A stretch of 37,578 nucleotides of DNA, taken from NCBI GenBank assembly GCA_037178675.1, contig JAYMGJ010000698.1, positions 1 through 37,578 of the forward strand. The letters are read 5' to 3'. Each line of letters begins with the position of its first letter. Within the stretch, counting starts at the first letter, position 1. The position numbers and the translations under genes were made by a program. Shown here in pieces: positions 22,335 through 32,662 of the stretch. The notes below the pieces were generated by a model. It was not told the origin of the DNA. It searched no databases and saw nothing but the letters and a program-made list of their open reading frames with translations. The stretch comes from Scleroderma bovista. Its lineage: Eukaryota > Basidiomycota > Agaricomycetes > Boletales > Sclerodermataceae.

Positions 22335-23400
22335 GGCCCATGTTCCATAGTAGCACAAATATTTGTGCCAATGAGCTCCACGTGAGCCCATATATTATTC
22401 CAACATCCTTCTTATAGGGGGATGGCAATATTATGCCACCCCATGTAAAATGGATGGGCAGTTATTATAGGGACCCATAGGTACGGGTCAGCCAGATTAC
22501 TACTGTACCCTAACAAACAGGTGAGCCTTGTATACAATGACACCGAGTAGTACAAGTGAGCTGATAGTGGCTTGTTCCAATGGGATACAGGTGAGCCCAT
22601 GTATAATTTAATCATCCCGTATAACACGGGTGGGCTGTGTATATACTGTCCCTATGCTATAGGTCAGCCCACATACCACTGTCCCCTACAGTTTCGGCAG
22701 GCACATATTCTTTTCTGTCGTGTAGCACGAGTGGGCTGTGATATGCATGTCCACATGGTGTATGATAGGGCTGTTATTGTATGGTACTGTGTGATGCAGG
22801 TCAGCTGAGGGAATGCTGGCCCCTGAAAAACAGGTGAGCCCACATACATTGACACAGGTAGCACGAGTGGGCTGAGAATTCATTGTTCCAATGGGATACA
22901 GGTGAGCCCATTCAAAATTTAATCATCCCATATGACACCGATGGGCTGTATGTTTATTGTCCACTATGATATAGGTGGGCCCAAATAACACTGGCCCTTA
23001 TTGTGTGAGCGGGCCCATATTCATTGACGTTGTGTAGAATTGGTGGGCTGGGGCAAGCATGGTCATATGGTGTACAGAAGGGCTGTTTTTATATGGTCCC
23101 ATGTGTATCGGGTCAGCCGAAATAATTGTGTCCCCTAACAAACAAGTGAGCCCGCATACATTAACACGGAGTAGTGCCAGTGGGCTGAGAACTGATTGTT
23201 GCAATGGAATACAAGTAAGCCCAAATGTAATTCCTCAATCCCGTGTGTCATGGGTAGGCTACAAATACACTGTCCCCTACCATGTAAGAGGGCCTAAAGT
23301 TTCAAGCTCCAAGTAACATAGGTGGGCTGATAGTAAATTTACTGTATAATATGGATGAGCCCATATCTTGCAATCCCAGGAATGAGGGGTGGGCTGGAAT
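22335..23400. repeat. Subterminal repeat array of the KDZ element
   Basis: Three imperfect tandem units of about 310 bp start near 22447, 22755 and 23066. Matching landmarks are CCAATGGGATACAGGTGAGC at about 22574 and 22888 with a diverged third copy near 23200. Within each unit the hexamer AGCCCA and its complement TGGGCT alternate about every 40 bp; I count around 25 occurrences with small variants in 1.05 kb. Zisupton-type elements are known to carry repeat-rich subterminal regions. No coding potential is seen. Confidence 0.85.
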
Positions 23401-23681
23401 CTGGTTTAGGACAAAGCTGCAGCAGGATAATGGTGCCTAAGCTTTGGCACAATAATGATTTATCTATAAAGGCCCCAGGGACACTATTGATGTACCGAAA
23501 TATACAGATGGGTAAGTTAACGAATGCTCAGGAGATGTTCCCTAAAAGCAGCCGCGGCAGAATGGCTCACTTCCAGACAGCCAGAGCACAAAATAAATCA
23601 CCAAGTAAGTTGCGACCATGTTTTAATATTTTTTAGTAATTTTTCCATGACAATCATATTTCTACAAGTACCTCCATGTAT
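23401..23681. other. Non-coding gap between repeat array and TET/JBP gene
   Basis: No gene is seen. The stretch includes one CCGCGG palindrome at 23552 and AT-rich sequence that could hold the 3-prime UTR of the TET/JBP gene. Confidence 0.4.
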
Positions 23682-24632
23682 TTACACTACAGTAGCCCTC
23701 AACAAATGCTCCACACCATTGATCCTCATCCAGTCGGCACACCATGGAACATGTGCCCACTGATGGATATTATCCCTCATATAGTAAGTCAAACAATACC
23801 GGTTTCCTTCAACAGCATTGACCCCATGCCGGAGGAGCCTCCCGGAGAATGCAACCGCGGTACCTGGCTTATAGACTAGCTCAATGCCAAGGGTGGGGAT
23901 GGACATTACACAATCGGTGTATTCCCCAACATTGATGATGACATCGTACCAGCTGGCACGTGACTGGGGGTCATGGTGAAGTGGGGTCGACCGATTGGCG
24001 ATAAGGGAAATATTGGTGAATGCAGTAGGCCAGAGGGATATGGCGCAGTTCATTACCAGGTCATACATAGAAGACCAATCCTCCATTATACTCATTCCTC
24101 GCATACCGTCCTCATAGAGCTGTGGATGCATAATCAACAATGCACCCAATACAATGGCAGAAGGATAAATCATATCTTGCAGCCACTGAAATCCCACGGG
24201 TGTGTTAAGGTCTGCTGATATAGAGGCATTTTCATGCTGAATATGGGATGATGAGTAGGTGCATCCAATAATAGATATATACCCACATAATGACCCATCT
24301 GGTGCCTTGCAGGAGATAATTCCAGACACCCGGTCACTTGCATATCTTCCCTATTAAAATACCGCGGTTCTGTTCGCCAGGTCTGCCCAGTTATACTGCT
24401 GGCCAGTGGTGTACGAAGGGGACTTAAAGCCTGCAGAATATTTGCCTGCATTTATTAATGAACATGGCCGAAAATAAGCAGTATTGGTGCATACCTGTGT
24501 TGGGCATGCCAGGGCACCAGGGAGATACCAGAGTGCTACGGTCCCACCCTCCCCCAAAATAATAGAGGGTTCATCCAGAACACCAGAGAGAGTTGGAGTG
24601 AACTTGGAAAGAAAGGACTGTTCCCTATCCAC
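23682..24632 (-). CDS. TET/JBP-type 2-oxoglutarate/Fe(II) dioxygenase, 5-prime end unresolved
   Basis: Three exons are visible on the minus strand: about 24632-24495, 24445-24287 and 24185-23682, with GT-AG introns 24446-24494 and 24186-24286, both phase 0. Exon 1 has ILGEGGTVALWYLPG, the conserved entry to the fold in mushroom TET/JBP proteins. Exon 3 carries the double-stranded beta-helix: STPLHHDPQSRASWYD gives the H-x-D iron ligands, and KPGTAVAFSG then LLRHGV gives the distal His. GNRYCLTYYMRDN gives the Arg expected to bind 2-oxoglutarate. All catalytic positions are present and no stop interrupts these exons. The family oxidises 5-methylcytosine (or thymine in JBP) in DNA. The upstream start is not found, since the segment before 24632 has no clean ATG exon. 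The KDZ context matches the known TET/JBP-KDZ association. Confidence 0.85.
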
Positions 24633-24825
24633 ATTGGTATTGGAACATCAAATGATAAACCAATCAGATTTCAATGGAAGCAATGTGGCAGTAATTTTGT
24701 GTCCGCAGGAATAACTAACTCTTAATGGTACCATGATCATTGTTCCATGAAGAATGGTCCAGTGGCACGTGGGAATATGGAAGATTGTATTATAAATATT
24801 GACCTTTGATCCTGATCCTACATCG

Positions 24826-25619
24826 ATGGATTCTGAAGCAATTGTTGCATGCAGGCTGTCCCTGACATTGCAATATGTCGGCATCCGATTTAGGCGGTTC
24901 GTGTATTCTTTGCAGAAAAGCAGTGACCATGCCATTCTGGAGAAGATGAACTGGTATGGACATGTTCACGCAGAAGTGGTGTGTTCTTCCACATTGAAAC
25001 TTTGAATATAACCATATCCCCCATGTAGGCACTTCTGGAGTGGTTACTTGCCACGTGCAACAGAAAGGGGCTGGTGATGCAAGTCCCTGCGGTTGCAGCA
25101 CATGTGATGGATTGGGTATCCGTGGCGGATCCGGATGCAGCAACTTTGATGGAACAAATCAAAGAAATAAATGTATTCAAGGTGTTTCATCAGGAGGCTA
25201 GAGTCCGAAGCACACACAGTACACCGCGGGAGTGGTGGGTGTGGGGGAATAGCCAAGATATACCGCAGACAACCTTCACCCAGCTGGTCACAGAGGCAGA
25301 GAAATTCTTTGCCGAATACCAGGTAAGCTTACATTCATGTGCGATGATAAGCTAATTAAATTGTCAATAGCCTAGGGACTTTGCAATCCCAGCTTTATTT
25401 GATGTCCTGGAAACCCCCCACATCGGCCTCAAGGATCTCCAACTACAAACCGAGCAAATGTTGGAAGAAACTGATGAGAAGATCTTTCATCAAAACATGG
25501 TGTTGCAACATCTCGTTGACCACATGGCCATGGTGGAATATCTGACCGATGCAGGGGATGAGCTGGAGAACAAATGGGCGGCATCCACAGATAAATTATG
25601 GAGAGGCACAAAGGAGTAG
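24826..25619 (+). CDS. Intact 231-aa KDZ-cargo gene, unknown function
   Basis: Exons 24826-24978, 25029-25322 and 25371-25619 join through two phase-0 GT-AG introns (50 and 48 bp). They form an uninterrupted frame from ATG to TAG. I do not recognise the protein. It has no signal peptide or membrane segment. It contains a tryptophan-rich stretch (REWWVWGN) and an acidic, probably helical C-terminal half (LQTEQMLEETDEKIFH, AGDELENKW). It is divergent to the TET/JBP gene with about 190 bp between them, so they may share a promoter. Among the KDZ genes it is the only one without a visible lesion. Longer ORFs on the opposite strand here are shadows. Confidence 0.7.
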
Positions 25620-25771
25620 TATGGCCATCCCGATAGTTACACATCACAATGATCATTTTTTCCTTTCCACCTTGAATGATAGGTGAATTGTCTGACTGAT
25701 GTTCCCCTAAAGATTTATACAGCAGCTATTTGTGTTATTGAAGGTATCCATTGAGATAAATGGAGAGGGTC

Positions 25772-25813
<42 letters not shown>

Positions 25814-26116
25814 CGGCTTCGAAGCACATATGTTCGACAATGAAGTATATCAGTAGACATTCCTGACCCAATAGACCAATGACTACATCAGAGTGGCCAC
25901 CTGGCCTGCAGCCACAGCCTTATGTAGTAAAGGGAGTACCCAGGGAGGGACAATGAGGAAAGTCACCAGCGGAAAGGTTGTAGGTAATGAAATACACTAT
26001 ATCCAATTGCACTCTCCCGCGGCATCGTCGCACTCAGAAAAGTTGTATAATAATGAACAATACACCATCACAAATTATGACTCAATGACACAAAATAATA
26101 TGCAGCAGTCACAGGA
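25620..26116. other. Convergent intergenic region with (AG)n microsatellite
   Basis: A perfect AG dinucleotide run covers 25774-25810. One CCGCGG lies at 26027. The region separates the 3-prime ends of the 231-aa gene and the transposase, and presumably holds both polyadenylation sites. Confidence 0.6.
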
Positions 26117-26821
26117 CTACTGGCAAAGTCTACCCAATTTGTTATACATGTCATATTGCCTTGCTGCATAACATGCGAAGCCATGGTGACCAGCTAATAA
26201 AGCCTCAGAGGCTTTTTCCTCCCAGCGATCTGCCCGATTCCTGAAGAAGGTATGTGTCCAACCCTGTTCTGCAGTTACCAACTTCACTTCCTCAGTCCAT
26301 CTGTCTCGCTTTGCCTTTGCCCGCAGCCAGTGGACACGGTAAACTGGTTGGAATCATTATTCTGAAGGGTATATGATGGTGCATGGAAAGGCTTACATTC
26401 TGACATCCAATCATTTTTATCAGTATCTTTGGGTATATCCATAGTCCAGAACCATGCCAAAGGATCATGGCGATGTCCCCTTGCATTGGGATCTGAGACC
26501 GTGGTGCTGACTGTGAGATCCTTTTTGGCAAGTACTTTGTAGTGGTCCAGGATCCTTGGCTCGGCCTCTAAGGCGACCATTTGCTTTCTGCAACGATGGT
26601 AGACCGCGGCATATCTTTTTACCATTGCGTCCAGGTCAGCTACCTTTTTCCATGCACGGGTGGTCCCCACATAGTTCCTCCCATGTCTGACCTCTGTGTG
26701 AAACAACACCGCTTTATCTGCTAGACCAAGTCGTATTTCATGCAAAGTGTCATTGGCCTGACCTTGTCTGAGCTGAAGTTCTTGCTCCACCAGGTCAATG
26801 AGCCCTAGCTCATGGCACTGC

Positions 26822-29514
26822 TGTCACGCACCAAACAGGTTTGGTACAGTGAACATGGAAGATAATGTCTATATCAAATGATCCTGATGTGAAGGATGAG
26901 TACGACGGAACCTCATTGTAGCCATCTATCGCACAAGAAGACTATCCTGATGCAAGAGGTGACTGCCAATGTCTAGCAGTCATCACTCACACAAGAACCA
27001 CCAAGAAGCAGAAGAAACTGAAGGAATAACGTCCATTTTGGTATGAGAATGGAATGCGCACATCTGCAGTCCAACTCCCATACCAGAATGATCAAAGAAG
27101 CTGAAGAATTGATGGAGAAACGAAGGAGAAAGAGAAGAAATGATTTTTAGCACCCAAATGTCATTTTTAGGTGCCCAGTGCCGGCATTCCGATATTTTGA
27201 ATAGCTCCGTCATTTCTGAAGCTATCAAGCACGTGACTATACCGTCAGAAAGCCTAGAGCGTTGTCTATCTGCCTGTCAAGTTCCGATGTAAATCTGTTC
27301 ATTTCCCACAGAGATATTCCCCCCGCAATCCAGACGTTCATCTCATTGGTCACTATGGAGTCCATATTTTCTCTGGATCATTTCTCCGCCATTGCTGCAG
27401 ATCTCCACTATGTCCTGCTCTTAGGACAGCCTCTCCCTGAGCTCCCGTGCACTGCCTGGCACATATCTTCCCAGCCTGCTCCTCAGTCCCTGTCAAGTCC
27501 GGGTCTACTCTGGTAGGAGGTCCGGTCAAGTCCGGACGAGCGCAGACGAAGGGAGAGGGCAGAGGGCTGGACGAGGGATTAGTCCGGCCGGAGTTGGTGA
27601 CCGCTTGGATTCAACAACAAGGACGACGTGCGTTGATCCCTTGCGTAGGTTCCGGTCAAGGTGATAGGGACGGAGACAGAGACAGAGACAGACAGAGACT
27701 GGAGTAGTGACTAAGTTGATTTCAGACTGAGGTGTACAAGGTAAACTAGAGGGTACTTATACTAAGTAGAACTAGGGTCGAGTACATACGGTGACAAGTA
27801 AACAACCTAATAGCGGACAAGGGATGACCGGAGTTAGGACTAGCTCAGGTCCGGTGAAAATAAAGTCAGGACCGGGTAAAATAAATCAGGTCCGGTGAAA
27901 AAGCTACAAGGTATAGGATATATCGAGTTCACGGAGAACTCACGTCAAGGCAGGGTAGACGGCGAGGTGTAGTAAGAGCGAATGGAGTATAGACCAAGGG
28001 TCGTAGTTAGCGGAAGGTTATCTGCGCGACCGTTGACCGGAGTAACTGAGAACGACCGGAGTTGAGCTGTAGGCCTGCGATGTGACCGGAGTAACCGGAT
28101 ATGGTCCGGAGTTGGACATGGTCGTAACAGTCCCCCTCATTCTCGGTCAGCGCGTTCTCCTCGTCAGTCCTGCGTCAAGGACATACTTTGGTCATCTTAG
28201 GTCTATTGTCAAGCTTGAAAAGTCTCCAGATACTTGCCATGTCCATCTTCCTCTGTCATTTGTCTCGCTTCCCTGGATGCGTTGAATTCAGTACTCTGTC
28301 CGCTTCCCTACCTTCAGACGCCGTCCTCCAGCACCATGACAGCTATATCCCCACTTTCAAGTGCTATTAGGAAGAAGAACCCTCTCTCATTCTTTCCCAG
28401 AAGAGAGCTCATCAAGGGAGCCCATGGTTGCGCTTCAGCGGCACTAGAACACATGCATTACACCTTAGTGTATGCTGACCCCCCAAAGACCTCTGGACCC
28501 CTGGTACCCTTCTTGTGGCTGTTTTGTCTCGGATCAATCCCCCTATTAATCCCAGATCTTCCTCATTGTTGTCCCATCAAATTCCTGATGGTACACAGCC
28601 TCCCATTAAACTTCTTGGGCTATGCATCAATGACTCCCTTCTGCTATGCAGTGACTCATCCCTTGCTTACTGATGCTCTCATGTCATCAGTATTACTCTA
28701 TCCCTTTTGCATTTTTGAAATATTACTCAGCTGATGACTCACTCCCTTACCAATCAGTTTTGTCATGCAGCTTACTCATTCCTTTACTCAGCAGCTTATT
28801 CATGCTCCCTATGCTTACTCATTTATGCTTATCCCTTGCTTACTGATCACTTACAAAGCCCTTACAAAGCTCTTACCAATCCCTTACCAATCCTTGACAA
28901 ATTCTGCCTACTCCCTTCTCTTTTTGTACTTTAATGCTGTGCCCCCCCATGTATTTAAACCCCTGGGCTCAGCCCAGTGAAAAAAAGGACCCAATAGTAC
29001 GAAATTATCCCTCTCTCAGTCTCTCTCAGTCAGTATCCCCTCAGCTTCTTGAGTCTTGTAGGCTTCAGTGAAGGTCTAAAGGCTCAGTATCTTCAAGTTT
29101 ATTCAAGTTATTCAAGTCCAAGTATTTCTCTAGGCTCAAGCGGAGTCTAGCCTGTCAATCCTTCATTCCCCATTGCTTCTGGACGTCAGGAGCCCCCTTG
29201 CCCCTCTGCTGCACCAATCTCTGGGTGTAGTATTGCTACTTCAGTCCCAGTCACCTCAATCCCCGCTTTGACACTTCCTAGGCTATAGGAAGAGTCCAGA
29301 CACCTATCCCCATTGTCTTCTATTGCTCCTGTACCACAGGAGTATCCTGCATCTCTGTCTGCATCACCCTGTTGGTGTAGATCCCCTTCCCCCCTCCTCA
29401 GCTCATCCTCTCTGGACACTGTGGAGGTAAACCACCACTCGCTTATTTTCGTAGTCCCTTGTTGGTGTTGTGTTTGGGTTATTTCTCTGACCCAAATCCA
29501 CACTTTGACTCACA
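26822..29514 (+). mobile_element. Family-1 long LTR, copy C, solo, inside the KDZ transposase
   Basis: It begins TGTCACGCACCAAACAGG and ends TTTGACTCACA. It is about 2.05 kb once the nested LTR is taken out. A TATA-like TATTTAAA is near 28958. Flanking CTGC (26818-26821) and CCGC (29515-29518) fit a 4-bp duplication with one C to T change at a CpG. Taking it out with one copy restores the transposase frame (GVPRCHELG), which fixes both ends. It is diverged from copies A and B and so is probably older. Confidence 0.82.
27491..28129 (-). mobile_element. Solo LTR, family 2, nested in LTR copy C
   Basis: The ends TGTCAAGTCC and GTCGTAACA are flanked by GTCCC at 27486-27490 and 28130-28134. Copy A preserves the empty site (CAGTCCCTCTCATTC at about 651). 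It is the inverted counterpart of the LTR at 12990-13602 and is 639 bp. It is CpG-rich (many CCGGAGT and GTCCGG motifs) where the 12990 copy reads CTGGAGT or GTCTGG, so the 12990 copy appears more deaminated. Confidence 0.9.
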
Positions 29515-32236
29515 CCGCGGCACACCTATATAGGACAGAAGTGGTAGTGGTGCGTGCTCAGCACTCCCTGGAGCCAAAGTAATGAATGTATCATCTTCAT
29601 CGCTATCAGTGTCTGCTCAGTGAATGCCATCGAGTCTGCTGTCCCAGTCCGGGCCCAGAAATGTTGCCGTGGTCTGCACCAAACTATTGATCTGGGACTG
29701 TAGCCTGTCATGTCGGCATGAAAGGTCGAGCCTTTGGGTTTCAGTAGCCCTTGCATCAATTTTTCGTGCATCCAATGAGAGGACTACCTGTGCCTCTTCC
29801 ACTCTCAGGGCTCTAGCCATCCATGTGGCGGATCCCCGTGGTGAACCCGTGGTCGGCATTTCTAAGAGCTTCATCTCCACGGATTTAATGCTTGGGGCTT
29901 ACCCTGCAAAGTCAAAAGTTTTATCTATCTTCCACTGTGAGGCTTACCTTTTTCCAATTGGACTTCAAATATATCCATTGCCTTCGGATTTGATAGCCTG
30001 TCAAGAAGTGCCTTTGTCTCCTGGTCCTTCCAAATTTTACGGAGATCCTTGGGAACTGTTGCGTCCAAATTTGCAAAGCCATCACTAGATGATGTGAGGT
30101 TTTGTCTTGCAATTTTCAGTTTCCTGTTCAAAGACAAAGCTGGAAATTGTGAACACCGCTCCAATATTGCACACTTGAGGACCACTCACACATGCAGACC
30201 ATCTTTAAGAAGTTACTGTCGTTCATTTGGAAGTCAAGCATTTCTTGCCGATGAGGGGCAGCCATTCCTCGTGTAGAAGGGGAAACAATATTTAAAGAAG
30301 CCCACAGAGTTTCCATTATTTCCCCGTCCACATTGCCCACACCAGGAATGAAATTGGGGGAATACCTCACAAAACATTCACTTTGGTGTCCATGGACATG
30401 CCAAATTCCAATGCCGGGTTGGATCCTTAATGAGGGTGGAAGAGATATGAACCAATTGCCTTCTATCCACCTTTGCAGATTTTTTCTGTATTGACAATTG
30501 ATGTCATAGAAATTTACTACCCACTGTTCCTGGCCCATTCCATGGCACACTGCATGCACCAGGGCATAGTCCATGTTGATCTGCCTAGTCACCAGTCAAT
30601 GTAAATATGTCATTGTATACCGCGGACCTACTGCTCTCCCTTTTGAAAATCCACCATGGAATGGGGAATAAAGCAGCCATGTCTTGCACAGGCACACCCA
30701 CCAATTCCGGTTGAAGCCAACTGACTTCTGTTTGAATTAGCCTGGTTGACTGCCTGGTGATTGCTGCAGTCCGATTTCTGACCGGGGCATTGACAGCCAC
30801 TGCGGGTGGGTAAATGACCGCAGCTCAAGGGATGGATAACCTACCTCTATTTGATTCGCACTCCCTGCTAATGAGCAACATATGCTCTGCTTTCCATCCA
30901 TCACAATTATGCGAGCATATTTCCAGCTACCATTATAAGTAGGATTTGTCAGGGGTACAAAATCATAACTCACTGTGCAAGATCCAATTCTCCCGCGGGT
31001 GGAATATTGACCCCCGGTTGAGGACATGCAGGGCAAAAGAGGACCAGCTCCCCTGGCGCAGGGTCTGACGACCCTGCATGAAATCCCTGCCACTTAAGAA
31101 GTTTCAGCAGCCTCCATGCCCTGGACACTCTCAGAAGCTCCTTGTACCTATTCTGTCATGGAAACATCAGTACCGCTGTAGTTAATGGGCTACTTCACTT
31201 ACCAGCACAGAATGCAGGAATGCATTGGATGTCACTCTCTGCAGCTTACTATAGTAGTTCATTGCGGTGGTGCCACATTCCACATTATCCCGAATAAAAT
31301 CATCCAGCACTTGGAAGCTAAATGCGGACCTGGGACTCTTTGTTGTTGCAGGGAAAAGGCCTGCCATCATGAGCTGTAGATGTGAATCCTCGGAACCATT
31401 GCAGCTGCAGTACCGAATATCACAAAAGTGCACTCCATTTGTGTGCACCAATGTTAGACAACCTCTGTCCGGTGGTCTAGTCAGATGAGGCGGTCACCCA
31501 TCATCCTCCATATCTTCCCAAGCTTCTTCATCATCACTTGCAATATTCCTGCAGCTATATCCCCCTCCGGGACAAGGTTTTCCACCGTGGCCCAAGTGCA
31601 TCACAAAACCAATCTACTCTATTAATTATCATGTAGATATGATGAAAGAAATGACACACCAGGCGAAGAGAGAAGTCCTCGAAGAAGGTGCCAGTCCATC
31701 TCTGAATCCGATGGAAGGGACTCTGCTGGTGTGCATCCAAGCAACAGTTACTGCAGAACATTGGTCTATGAGCACACTCTGTGCACCTAAATGTGGCATC
31801 CTTTCCACAGCACATGCAGATCTTTGATTCCGTGGGTGACTCCATTTCCAGGAGCACAGACAAATATCTGGCCTTGAAGGGCAGCCAGTCTTGGAGATAG
31901 TGATCCTATGATCGGATGAAATAAACTCTTAAATTAAAGGGGGATGCAGAGCAATCTGACCTGGTTCCTTGGTAATCTACATGCTCGCAGAGGTGGGTCA
32001 TCTATAGCAGCATATGCCTCTACAGGCTCATCAGGAAAGAAATTGGTGTGCTCTAATGCAGATGAACCAGCCCAAGTTGGGGATTGATTGTCATCAGCTC
32101 TTTCAATGCATGCCTTCTTTCGGGGTGGAGCCTTGACCATCTTGTCCTTGGATTGTCTGCCTGATCTTACTGTCTTCCATGTCACCTGCATTACAGGTGT
32201 AGAGGGTCCAGCTTTAACTACCTTGGACTTCCCCAT

Positions 32237-32662
32237 GATGTTCTCTGGACACAAAGCTCACAGAAAGGATTGCTTTTGACCTCAAAATGCCTCATTGCAA
32301 TACCTTGAACTCGGACAACTTGATGATTGCATCGGGATCCTCGGTTCCCAATCTAGTTCGGGACAATCTTCAGGTACAAATGAAACCTTGCCAAATATGG
32401 AATAAGATCTTGAGATAGGCAAATAAGGGTCATGAAAATGGACCATGAAGAAATGGACCTTTCCATGTATGGTATAGCATTTGCAAATATTCCCAGAACC
32501 TTTCCAAATAGGCTTCGGGTGCCGTGTTGTATTTGCACATAAATGGGAAGGCAGGATGAAGGGTCCCTGTGACATGGGAAGGAGGTGACCACGGGACCTT
32601 TGATCAACAACCCAGTATGCGCACCAGAACTTAGGAATTGTGGAAAAGGTTCCACCTCAGTC
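32237..32662. promoter_or_regulatory. Divergent intergenic region, probable bidirectional promoter
   Basis: The 426 bp between the transposase ATG (32236, minus) and the accessory-gene ATG (32663, plus) has no conserved coding. A head-to-head layout suggests shared control, but I see no convincing TATA box. Confidence 0.45.

Larger units (their letters stand above)
26117..32236 (-). pseudogene. KDZ transposase with CxC2 cysteine cluster, interrupted
   Basis: The ATG at 32236 opens MGKSKVVKAG. A 55-bp intron (31906-31960) leads to the CxC2-like cluster: ICMCCGKDATFRCTEC, then FCSNCCLDAH, then HLGHGGKPCP across intron 31614-31659. Further introns are at 31153-31202, 30927-30973 and 30585-30631. 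The RNase H-like core shows VMDG (near 30890), TGIGGCACARHGCFIPHS, VNFYDINCQY, HVHGHQSECFVRYSPNF and NVDGEIMETLWA. The C-terminus (LQLRQGQANDTLHEIRLGLA, ARGHRHDPLAWFW, then VHWLRAKAKRDRW) ends at TAG 26117 after intron 26344-26396. Lesions are in-frame TGA at 31494 and 29617, a small frameshifting deletion just after MDG (the usual N-F is missing), and the 2.7-kb LTR copy C. The copy should not be active. Confidence 0.88.

Noticed and set aside
22335..23400. ORFs in the subterminal array (for example 22572-22808)
   Set aside because: They are short frames over tandem repeats that differ between repeat units, with no conserved coding.
24648..25143. Minus-strand ORFs upstream of the TET/JBP exons as its N-terminus
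   Set aside because: They overlap the exons of the intact plus-strand gene and show no TET/JBP-like sequence, so the true 5-prime exon is left unresolved.
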